DNA from: a virus
Reading direction: 5' to 3' (one strand)
Length of the DNA: 22,890 nt
Virus record (IMG/VR): IMGVR_UViG_3300030106_000952
Location: 1-22,890 of that record
The number at the start of each line of letters is the position of its first letter. The stretch's first letter is position 1. Both the position numbers and the translations under genes were made by a program. The notes under the pieces are model-generated. The model was not told where the DNA came from. It did no database searches and saw only the letters and a program-made list of their open reading frames with translations. This document shows, piece by piece, positions 6,313 to 12,102 of the stretch.

Positions 6313-7029
6313 ATGGCTGTACATTTTACTGGACCAGTCCTTTTCGCAGGAAAAGACGGTCAAAGAAAGTGGTTTGAAAACCTACCAATAGATAAAAATC
6401 CTGATTATGTCGTTTATATGGACGATTTTACAGGTGTTGCTTTAGATAACACAAATGATTGGACTGTGGTAAAAGATTCAAGTGCTTCCGCAGCAATTGC
6501 TGCTGACGTCGTGAATGGTGCGGTGACATTAAGTTCACAAGCTACTACAGACAATGACGGTGCATCTATTCAAGGCAATGAAATATTTGCCGTAGCAACT
6601 ACCAGAGACATTTGGTTTGAAACAAAAATAACACCTACTGATGCGGAAGGTGATGCAATGGATATTTGTATAGGTTTAACTGTAAACTTTGCAACTAACC
6701 CAGAAGCTATGCTTACCGCTGCTGATAGAATTGTTTTTCAAGTGGACGATGGCGACAGTAACATAGATTGTGTTACTGAAAAAGATGGCACTGCAACTAC
6801 AACTGATTCAGGTGTAGATATTGAAAGTGGCACAGCCGTAACACTTGGATTTCATGTTAAAGGAACAGGCAGTGTTGAATTTTTTGTAAATAGAAATTTA
6901 GTAGCTACACATACTGCTAATATTCCAGATGACGAAAATTTAGCTTTAGGAGCGATGGAACTTTCAGGTTCTGCAACGGGCACAAAATCAATGAATATTG
7001 ATTATATGTTTGCAGCTCAAAACAGATAA
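6313..7029 (+). CDS. Beta-sandwich virion protein, LamG/ConA-like
   Basis: A 238-residue protein whose body reads like a concanavalin/LamG jelly roll: YMDDFTGVALDNTNDWTVVK, a strand with AVTLSSQATTDNDGASIQGN, then TRDIWFETKITPTDAEGDAM, IVFQVDDGDSNIDCVTEKDG, VTLGFHVKGTGSVEFFVNRN and a final NIDYMFAAQNR. Similar proteins occur after the capsid gene in marine phages and probably decorate the head or bind glycans; this role is inferred. The start at 6313 is chosen over an upstream in-frame GTG (6280) because AGGAGA sits 6 bases before this ATG. It is the first gene after the terminator. Confidence 0.72.
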   Translation: MAVHFTGPVLFAGKDGQRKWFENLPIDKNPDYVVYMDDFTGVALDNTNDWTVVKDSSASAAIAADVVNGAVTLSSQATTDNDGASIQGNEIFAVATTRDIWFETKITPTDAEGDAMDICIGLTVNFATNPEAMLTAADRIVFQVDDGDSNIDCVTEKDGTATTTDSGVDIESGTAVTLGFHVKGTGSVEFFVNRNLVATHTANIPDDENLALGAMELSGSATGTKSMNIDYMFAAQNR

Positions 7030-7040
7030 TGGAGGGTTAG

Positions 7041-7214
7041 ATGGCTGACAAAAAGAGAGCCAGAACTAAATCTGGAAAATTTATACCAGACGATCCTAAC
7101 ACTCCAGAAAATGAAGCTTGGGTCACAACTAAATCTTCCTCCAAAAAGGCGCTTCCCCCAAAGGGAAGCGCAGAATATAAAGCCATGCTTTTGCGTGGTG
7201 AGATAAAGGAGTAA
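7041..7214 (+). CDS. Small conserved Lys-rich phage protein (57 aa)
   Basis: A 57-residue protein with a well-placed GGAGG (7031-7035) before its ATG. The N-terminal RARTKSGKFIPDDPNTPENE and the following AWV are a pattern I recognise from many marine phages, including cyanophages, where the small protein lies among head genes; its function is unknown. The C-terminal half is basic (SSSKKALPPKGSAEYKAML). The codons for KALPPKGSA form a perfect 9-bp hairpin (see separate entry). The stop lies three bases before the next start and supplies part of the AAAGGAG ribosome site for it. Confidence 0.8.
   Translation: MADKKRARTKSGKFIPDDPNTPENEAWVTTKSSSKKALPPKGSAEYKAMLLRGEIKE
7149..7171 (+). promoter_or_regulatory. 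Perfect GC-rich hairpin inside a coding region
   Basis: GCGCTTCCC (7149-7157) pairs perfectly with GGGAAGCGC (7163-7171) around a CCAAA loop. No T-run follows, so it is not a standard terminator. It ends 46 bases before the next ATG (7218) and could be an RNA processing, stability or pausing site. Confidence 0.5.
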
Positions 7215-7217
7215 AGT

Positions 7218-7619
7218 ATGGCAGACGCAGTAACCTCTCAAACACTTATAGACGGTCCTAATAAGGCTGTTTTAAAGTTTACAAACATTTCTGATGGTTC
7301 AGGAGAATCTGCTGTTAAAAAAGTAGATGTATCTGCTTTGGCAACAAGTGCTGACGGTGATACTTGTACAAGCGCTACTATTGAAAAAATATGGTGGCAA
7401 TGTAATGGCATGAAGGTTCAAATTTTGTTTGACGCTGATACAGATGTTTTTTGTATTGAATTAGGTGAAAACCAAAGTGGTCATCACGATTATACTAGTT
7501 TTGGTGGACTAACTAACAATGCAGGAACAGGTGTGACTGGGGACATTATGTTTACCACGGTGGGTCATGCAAGTAATGATACTTATACTGTTATTATGCA
7601 GGTACGAAAAGGATACTAA
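7218..7619 (+). CDS. Conserved beta-rich virion protein
   Basis: A 133-residue protein conserved among marine phages. Seen: MADAVTSQTLIDGPNKAVLK (1-20), then FTNISDGSGES and KVDVSALA, a central IEKIWWQCNGMKVQILFDAD with two adjacent tryptophans, and a C-terminal GDIMFTTVGHASNDTYTVIM strand pair ending in a basic tail. The alternating beta pattern, lack of signal peptide and location among virion genes suggest a structural (possibly decoration or neck) protein. I do not recognise a biochemically characterised relative. AAGGAG precedes the ATG. Confidence 0.75.
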   Translation: MADAVTSQTLIDGPNKAVLKFTNISDGSGESAVKKVDVSALATSADGDTCTSATIEKIWWQCNGMKVQILFDADTDVFCIELGENQSGHHDYTSFGGLTNNAGTGVTGDIMFTTVGHASNDTYTVIMQVRKGY

Positions 7620-7621
7620 GT

Positions 7622-7831
7622 ATGGCAGTTAGAAAAGACCAACCTAATATACATGAGTTGGATAAAAAAATTTCTATAGTGTCAGAGATAGTAAATAGAA
7701 TGGAAACAAATCATTTAGTCCATCTTAAAAAAGATATTGACAAGATTGACTTTAGGGTTTGGGCAATCCTTGGTGGCATGACTTTACAACTTGCTGCCAC
7801 GGTTGTCACTTTAGTTACTTTATTAAATTAG
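7622..7831 (+). CDS. XhlA-like small membrane protein
   Basis: A 69-residue protein with a charged coiled-coil N-terminus (residues 8-45, HELDKKISIVSEIVNRMETN and HLVHLKKDIDKID) followed by one C-terminal transmembrane helix (about 48-68, AILGGMTLQLAATVVTLVTL). This layout matches haemolysin XhlA-type phage proteins, which assist holins or anchor complexes to the membrane. A second membrane-active protein far from the holin at 844 is notable. It may act in lysis or DNA entry instead; the sequence does not separate these. Its TAG stop is part of the TAGGAG ribosome site of the next gene. Confidence 0.7.
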   Translation: MAVRKDQPNIHELDKKISIVSEIVNRMETNHLVHLKKDIDKIDFRVWAILGGMTLQLAATVVTLVTLLN

Positions 7832-7840
7832 GAGAGTGAA

Positions 7841-8107
7841 ATGGCAGGATCAAGAGTAAATTTAGGAAACGCAGGTTTCAAAAAAATGAAATCCAAAGGT
7901 GGTACTACCAAGATGAAATCTAAAGGTGGTGCTATTAAAATGAAATCGAAGGGCGGAATGATTAAAAATAATAAGCCCAAAATGATGTCAAAAGGTGGTA
8001 TGATGAAAAACAACAAACCTAAAATGATGTCAAAAGGTGGTACTGTTAAAAAAGACAAAATGAAAATGATGTCAAAAGGCGGTACTGTAAAAAAATATAA
8101 TAAATAA
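7841..8107 (+). CDS. KGG-repeat, Lys/Met-rich protein
   Basis: An 88-residue protein made almost wholly of a short repeat. After MAGSRVNLGNAGFK there are six copies of K-M-[KM]-S-K-G-G, spaced by 3-8 residues such as MIKNNKP. Composition is limited mainly to Lys, Met, Gly and Ser, so it is strongly positively charged and probably unstructured. Codons vary between copies (TCC/TCT/TCG/TCA, AAA/AAG, GGT/GGC), which suggests the peptide rather than the DNA is conserved. Lys-rich proteins of this kind could bind packaged DNA or membranes, but no function is established. The start follows TAGGAGAG by 6 bases. Confidence 0.75.
   Translation: MAGSRVNLGNAGFKKMKSKGGTTKMKSKGGAIKMKSKGGMIKNNKPKMMSKGGMMKNNKPKMMSKGGTVKKDKMKMMSKGGTVKKYNK
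7886..8098 (+). repeat. Six tandem KM(K/M)SKGG-coding repeats
   Basis: Six units begin with ATGAAATC or ATGATGTC and continue AAAGGTGG, with unit lengths of 27 to 42 bases. The last three are nearly identical in ATGATGTCAAAAGG, the first three more diverged at synonymous positions. They are confined to the 88-residue gene. Confidence 0.9.
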
Positions 8108-8122
8108 AAAAAGAGACGAAAT

Positions 8123-8824
8123 ATGGCTTACTTACAAAGTAACATCCCACATTTTAAATGTTGGGTGCGTAGAGAATATACGCATAACCATGAAAAATAT
8201 CATGGTGAATTTTTACATGCTATGGCGGTTGCCGTTACAACTATGCCATGCAGATCATTAAGCTTCCAAGTTATTTTTACTGGCTTGGAAGAGGGTGCGG
8301 AGGAAAACGTACATGGAGGTGCTATGTGGGCAAGAATGCCACTAACGGCATTAGTAGGTGACTTTGATTTTGAAGGATGGCCTGAACCTATGCCTACCTA
8401 TTTAGCTCAACCTTGGGATTGTTCCTCGCATCATCACTCAATATATCAAATTAATAGGGCTCAACCGTGTCCTTGGATTGCTAAAATAGGAAGTGAATTT
8501 TATCCTGCAAAATATTTGTTTACTGTAGATTATGCTGAAAGTGAAATAGCAGACGACCCTGCACAACATAAACAAAGTCATGTTTTGCAGTTGTTACAAG
8601 CAGATGAATACACAGGTAATATAGTCGCTTTACCTAACAATAGGGTTCGAGTCACACACCCTGCTTGGTGGGTAACAGGTGAAGGACCGCCTGATTTTAA
8701 ACCATCACATCACATACATTATTCAAAATCAGATTTGGATTACACACTAGACGTAAATCAAATTTTTGATAACATGTATGCGGAACCTGTTGAAAAGGAG
8801 AAAAAAAATGAAAAAAAACGGTAA
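8123..8824 (+). CDS. His/Cys/Trp-rich conserved marine-phage protein
   Basis: A 233-residue protein I recognise only as a conserved marine-phage hypothetical. It is striking for clustered potential metal ligands: His10, Cys13, His21, His23 and His27 near the N-terminus; Cys100, His103-105 and Cys116 in the middle; and His196, His197 and His199 near the end. The first segment (HFKCWVRREYTHNHEKYHGE) is highly patterned. It also has many Trp and Pro residues (FEGWPEPMPTYLAQPWD, HPAWWVTGEGPP), suggesting a compact beta fold. The C-terminus is a Lys/Glu tail overlapping the ribosome site of the next gene. A virion role is inferred from position. Ribosome site weak (AGAG). Confidence 0.72.
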   Translation: MAYLQSNIPHFKCWVRREYTHNHEKYHGEFLHAMAVAVTTMPCRSLSFQVIFTGLEEGAEENVHGGAMWARMPLTALVGDFDFEGWPEPMPTYLAQPWDCSSHHHSIYQINRAQPCPWIAKIGSEFYPAKYLFTVDYAESEIADDPAQHKQSHVLQLLQADEYTGNIVALPNNRVRVTHPAWWVTGEGPPDFKPSHHIHYSKSDLDYTLDVNQIFDNMYAEPVEKEKKNEKKR

Positions 8825-8978
8825 AACTTTTATAAAAAGAGTTGCAGGAGCTACCATAGGTGTCAGGGCGAATGATGCTCTTCAAAATGTATTTGGTACA
8901 GGAAGAGTTAAAATTGGCGGTGGGTTAATTGCAGCAGGCCAAGGAGCAAAAATGTTCGATAAAAAGAAAGTAAAATAA
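8808..8978 (+). CDS. Small basic Gly-rich protein (56 aa)
   Basis: A 56-residue protein of unknown function. It begins MKKNGKTFIKRVAGATIGVR and ends with a glycine-rich, mildly hydrophobic stretch (KIGGGLIAAGQGAKMF) and a Lys tail. The ATG at 8808 is preferred over an upstream in-frame ATG at 8766 because AGGAG (8796-8800) lies 7 bases before it and the longer form would overlap the preceding gene by almost 60 bases. The last A of its stop is the first base of the next start. Confidence 0.68.
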   Translation: MKKNGKTFIKRVAGATIGVRANDALQNVFGTGRVKIGGGLIAAGQGAKMFDKKKVK

Positions 8979-9646
8979 TGGCGGTATCAGGTAGCACAGA
9001 TTTTGAACTAGACGTTGCAGAATACATCGAAGAAGCTTTTGAGCGTTGTGGTATAGAGGTTAGAACGGGTTATGATTTAAAATCAGCCAGACGTTCTCTT
9101 AATCTTATGTTGGCAGAATGGGCTAATAGAGGTTTAAACCAATGGACTATATCTCAATCAACACAAGCTTTAACAAAAGGCACGGGCAATTATACTTTAG
9201 ATTCTGGTGTTATTGACGTTTTATCTGTTGTAGTAAGAAGAGACGGCACAGATTTTTCTTTGGACAGGATTAGTAGAGATACCTATCTTGCTATACCAAC
9301 TAAAACAACAGAGGCTAGGCCTTCACAATTTTTCTTGGATAGACAGATACAACCTGTTTTAAAACTTTGGCCTGTGCCAGAAAACTCAACAGATACTGTC
9401 ATATTTGATGCTTTAACACGTATGGATGATGCAGATACTTACGTCAATACAGTGGATATGCCCTTTCGTTTTTTTCCTTGCCTAGCAGCAGGTCTTGCTT
9501 ATTATATTTCAATAAAAAGGGCTCCCAATAAAACACAATTATTAAAAGCTGTTTATGAAGAGGAGTTTGAAAGGGCCATGACCGAAGATAGAGACAGAGC
9601 TTCTTTTAAGGTTGTACCTCAGTTTGAGTATTTTAGGGTTAGTTGA
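8978..9646 (+). CDS. Head-tail connector/adaptor (P22 gp4 or T7 gp11-type role)
   Basis: A 222-residue protein with the features of ring-forming connector proteins that sit under the portal. Seen: an N-terminal helical region (ELDVAEYIEEAFERCGIEVR, then SARRSLNLMLAEWANRGLNQ), a W-T-I motif, a beta domain with LDSGVIDVLSVVVRRDG, the segment RPSQFFLDRQIQPVLKLWPV followed by Pro, and a C-terminal helical pair around PFRFFPCLAAGLAYYISIKR and YEEEFERAMTEDRDRASFK. This helix-beta-helix layout, with the conserved [KR].WP.P turn, is usual for tail accessory or tail tubular A-like proteins of short-tailed phages. The fold-level assignment is inference. It is coupled to both neighbours by TAATG and TGATG. 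Confidence 0.75.
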   Translation: MAVSGSTDFELDVAEYIEEAFERCGIEVRTGYDLKSARRSLNLMLAEWANRGLNQWTISQSTQALTKGTGNYTLDSGVIDVLSVVVRRDGTDFSLDRISRDTYLAIPTKTTEARPSQFFLDRQIQPVLKLWPVPENSTDTVIFDALTRMDDADTYVNTVDMPFRFFPCLAAGLAYYISIKRAPNKTQLLKAVYEEEFERAMTEDRDRASFKVVPQFEYFRVS

Positions 9647-10524
9647 TGGCTAAATTTGGACGAGGAAAACATTCTTACGCCATATCGGATAGATCAGGTT
9701 TTCGATATTTATATCGTGATATGCGTAAAGAATGGAACGGTTTACTCGTTGGTCCAGATGAATATGAACCTAAACAACCACAATTAGGTCCTTTTAGAAC
9801 AGTTTCTGATGCTCAAGCTTTAAAAGACGCTAGACCACAAAATCCTGATCTTAACACACCTTTTTTAGTAAAAACAACAAATGGTATATTTAGTGGGGCA
9901 AAAGCAGAATTACCTTCTTCTATAGATAATTTAGAAGCTCTAGTGGCAGGTATAGGTTCTGTCGTAATACCTGATGCAAACCCTACCTATGATACTCAAA
10001 GCTATGTAATGACGGGTTCCGTTGGAAGCGTAGAAATAAATAATGAAAATAGTGCTTCAGTAACAGGTATAGCGGGAACAAGCGCAGTGGGCACGGTTAC
10101 GATTACTAACGACAATACTGCTTCTATCACAGGATTAGCGGGCACTTCAGCCGTTGGTAGTGTTACAATAACTACTAACATTACGACATACGCTGTAACT
10201 GTAGCTACTGGCACAAACAGCTATGGAACAGGTAATAAATTCTACATTGACGGTAGTGTTTCTCCAACCTTAAATTTAAGTGAGGGTAGCACCTATAGAT
10301 TTGACCAATCAGACTCTAGCAATTCTACGCATCCTTTACGTTTTTCCACCACAGCTAATGGTTCGCACGGGGGTGGTTCGGAGTATACGACAGGTGTTAC
10401 AACTAATGGTACACCAGGAAGCTCTGGAGCTTATACACAAATAACCGTTGCTAGTGGAGCGCCAACATTGTATTACTATTGTACCAATCACAGTGGCATG
10501 GGAGGTCAAGCGAATACACCATGA
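9646..10524 (+). CDS. Virion protein with cupredoxin-like C-terminal domain
   Basis: A 292-residue, three-part protein. Residues 1-66 are a marine-phage module (MAKFGRGKHSYAISDRSGFR, EWNGLLVGPDEYEPKQPQLG) that I recall as a separate small structural protein in other phages. Residues 122-178 are degenerate copies of an 18-22 residue repeat (VTGIAGTSAVGTVTITND, ITGLAGTSAVGSVTITTN). Residues 181-288 look like a cupredoxin: YAVTVATG, LNLSEGSTYRFDQSDSSNST, HPLRFS with His229, and LYYYCTNHSGM with Cys279, His282 and Met285, the His, C-x2-H-x2-M ligand set of type 1 copper proteins. Without proof of copper binding the domain could be structural only. The ATG at 9646 overlaps the previous TGA; the TTG at 9643 is not needed. 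Confidence 0.8.
   Translation: MAKFGRGKHSYAISDRSGFRYLYRDMRKEWNGLLVGPDEYEPKQPQLGPFRTVSDAQALKDARPQNPDLNTPFLVKTTNGIFSGAKAELPSSIDNLEALVAGIGSVVIPDANPTYDTQSYVMTGSVGSVEINNENSASVTGIAGTSAVGTVTITNDNTASITGLAGTSAVGSVTITTNITTYAVTVATGTNSYGTGNKFYIDGSVSPTLNLSEGSTYRFDQSDSSNSTHPLRFSTTANGSHGGGSEYTTGVTTNGTPGSSGAYTQITVASGAPTLYYYCTNHSGMGGQANTP
10009..10179 (+). repeat. VTG.AGTSAVGTVTIT repeats (two good copies, one degenerate)
   Basis: Residues 122-178 of the cupredoxin-domain protein contain MTGSVGSVEI (degenerate), VTGIAGTSAVGTVTIT and ITGLAGTSAVGSVTIT. The two good copies use different codons for the same residues, so they are not a very recent duplication. The same repeat fills the gene at 12102-12782. Confidence 0.85.
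10186..10509 (+). other. Cupredoxin-like domain
   Basis: Codes for residues 181-288. The strand pattern is beta-rich with a T-Y-R-F-D-Q-S-D core, and four candidate copper ligands are in the canonical order: His229 (in HPLRFS), Cys279, His282 and Met285 (in YYCTNHSGM). Spacing of Cys, His and Met by three residues each is the C..H..M pattern of many bacterial plastocyanin/azurin-type domains. Confidence 0.72.
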
Positions 10525-11372
10525 GTTTTACCTTAACGACTTTAAGATCCTCTATACAGGATTATACAGAAAATACAGAAACTAGTTTTTTAAATAATTT
10601 AAGCACTTTTATTCAACTTGCTGAAGAAAGAATATTAAAAAGCGTACAATTAAATGTTTTTGAAAAAAATGTATCAGGCAGTATGACTTCAAGTAATCAG
10701 TACTTAGCTTGTCCTAGTGATTTTTTGGCGCCAAATTCTTTGACTATCACAAATAGTAGTAATTATACATACCTACAATTTAAGGAAAAAGAGTTTGTAC
10801 AATCATATACACCTAATCCTGCAACAACAGGCGTTCCTAAATATTATGCCCAATTTGACGTAGATAATTTTGTCATAGCTCCTACACCTGATAGTGGTTA
10901 TACTGTTGATTTAAGTTATTTTTATCGACCTGCTAGTATTACAAGTAGTGTGGTCACTTTCACTGTAACCAGTAGTGCTTCCTTTACTGTTGGAGAAACT
11001 ATTACGGGTGGCACATCAGGTGCAACTACTACTGTTTCATCAAAGCCTTCTAGTACAACTATGGAAGTTATTGTTCCTTTAAATAGTTTTACTGCTTTAG
11101 AAACAATTACAGGTAGTAGTTCTGGTGCTTCGACCTCTTTAGTTTCATTTACTTCAGATACAACAGAAACTTGGTTAAGTACCAACGCTGAGATAGCTTT
11201 ACTTTACGGATCTCTAATAGAATGTTATATTTACATGAAAGGTGATGCAGACGTAATGAATATGTATAACAGTCGTTTTGCAGAAGCCATAGGTAGATTA
11301 AAGAACTTAGGAGAAGCAAAAGAAGTGATCGATGAATATACAATGGGACCGATTAGAAAGGCGAGGACATAA
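10521..11372 (+). CDS. Phage adaptor/tail tube-like protein with inserted repeat domain
   Basis: A 283-residue protein of the phage adaptor group. The N-terminus (LTTLRSSIQDYTENTETSFL, FIQLAEERILKSVQLNVFEK) and the beta core (YLACPSDFLAPNSLTITNSS, GVPKYYAQFDVDNFVIAPTP) lead to FYRPAS at 135-140. The family's usual next segment, TWLSTNAEIALLYGSLIECY (218-237), is displaced by about 70 residues containing two copies of a small beta repeat (FTVGETITGGTSGATTTV and FTALETITGSSSGASTSLV). After it the protein resumes with MYNSRFAEAIGRLKNLGEAK. It probably joins the tail to the head ring. The start is the ATG at 10521, which overlaps the preceding stop (ATGA), rather than 10479. Confidence 0.76.
   Translation: MSFTLTTLRSSIQDYTENTETSFLNNLSTFIQLAEERILKSVQLNVFEKNVSGSMTSSNQYLACPSDFLAPNSLTITNSSNYTYLQFKEKEFVQSYTPNPATTGVPKYYAQFDVDNFVIAPTPDSGYTVDLSYFYRPASITSSVVTFTVTSSASFTVGETITGGTSGATTTVSSKPSSTTMEVIVPLNSFTALETITGSSSGASTSLVSFTSDTTETWLSTNAEIALLYGSLIECYIYMKGDADVMNMYNSRFAEAIGRLKNLGEAKEVIDEYTMGPIRKART
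10941..11156 (+). other. Inserted double repeat in the adaptor gene
   Basis: Residues about 141-212 of the adaptor protein contain two copies of F-T-[VA]-x-E-T-I-T-G-[GS]-[TS]-S-G-A-[TS]-T. The insert is Ser/Thr/Val-rich and unlike its flanks, which together look like one continuous adaptor domain. It is best read as a surface-exposed module added between two strands. Confidence 0.65.
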
Positions 11373-11665
11373 TGTTAACTGAATCGTTAGGTATGCCTAA
11401 TAATTTTAAAGTAGATATACAAACCACCGATAATAGGGGTCAAACCCCTGAAGAAGTCGCAGAAAGATGTGTAAACAAATTAATAGGAATATCTAATAAT
11501 GCACATCCTGCAATAAAAGAACAGGCTCATGCTTATCGCAAAGAAATGGAAAAAATTATTGCAATATACATGAGACAGGCTATTAAAAGTGATAGAACAA
11601 CTGTTTATAACGCAATTAAAGACTCAGGAAACCCTAAACTAGCAGAATATATAAGGAGAATGTGA
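11372..11665 (+). CDS. Small conserved helical phage protein (97 aa)
   Basis: A 97-residue protein conserved, as I recall, among marine phages including T4-like and short-tailed cyanophages; function unknown. Seen: KVDIQTTDNRGQTPEEVAER (13-32), an NNAHPAIKEQAHAYRKEMEK helix, and MRQAIKSDRTTVYNAIKDSG followed by a short basic end. The pattern of amphipathic helices suggests a small folded helical protein. It lies between the adaptor and surface proteins and overlaps both (1 base each), so it is probably co-expressed with tail components. Confidence 0.75.
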   Translation: MLTESLGMPNNFKVDIQTTDNRGQTPEEVAERCVNKLIGISNNAHPAIKEQAHAYRKEMEKIIAIYMRQAIKSDRTTVYNAIKDSGNPKLAEYIRRM

Positions 11666-12102
11666 TGGCATTTACTGGAAACTTTTTATGCACCTCTTTT
11701 AAAACGGAACTTTTAAAAGGTGTACACAATTTTACCGCGACAACGGGAAATACTTTTAACATAGCATTATATGACAATAGTGCGTCTTTTACCGCTGCCA
11801 CTACTGCGTATACTTCAAGTAATGAAATAAGTGGTACAAACTACTCAGCTAAAGGGCAAGCTCTTAACCCCGTTACGCCTACCGCGAGTGGTACAACAGC
11901 TTTAGTTGATTTTGCAGATGAAGTATTTAGTAACGTAACTATTAGTTCTGTAAGAGGCGCTTTAATTTTTAATGAGACAGCTACAGGAGATCCTTCTGTT
12001 GCTGTATTAGATTTTGGTGCAGATAAGGCAGCCAGTAGTGGTGATTTTACCATTGTGTTTCCAACTGCTGATGCGAGTAACGCAATAATCAGGATTGCTT
12101 AA
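11665..12102 (+). CDS. Conserved beta-rich virion protein (145 aa)
   Basis: A 145-residue protein with a pattern common in marine phage tail regions: an N-terminal FLCTSFKTELLKGVHNFTAT, then NIALYDNSASFTAATTAYTS, NEISGTNYSAKGQAL, a Val-rich strand VTISSVRGALIFNETATGDP, and an end in FPTADASNAIIRIA. It resembles small tail or fibre-associated proteins of other phages, with no characterised member known to me. The ATG at 11665 overlaps the previous TGA and follows AAGGAG by about 7 bases; an in-frame GTG one codon upstream is not preferred. Its stop overlaps the next start (TAATG). Confidence 0.75.
   Translation: MAFTGNFLCTSFKTELLKGVHNFTATTGNTFNIALYDNSASFTAATTAYTSSNEISGTNYSAKGQALNPVTPTASGTTALVDFADEVFSNVTISSVRGALIFNETATGDPSVAVLDFGADKAASSGDFTIVFPTADASNAIIRIA

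Noticed and set aside
7828-8058. Minus-strand frame with PPFDIILGLLF-type repeats
   Set aside because: It is the antisense shadow of the KGG repeat gene; no ribosome site, and its repeats are only the reverse complement of the real ones.
7886-8098. CRISPR-like array
   Set aside because: Unit lengths are 27-42 bases in frame with a gene, with no spacers of unique sequence and codon-level divergence; they are coding repeats.
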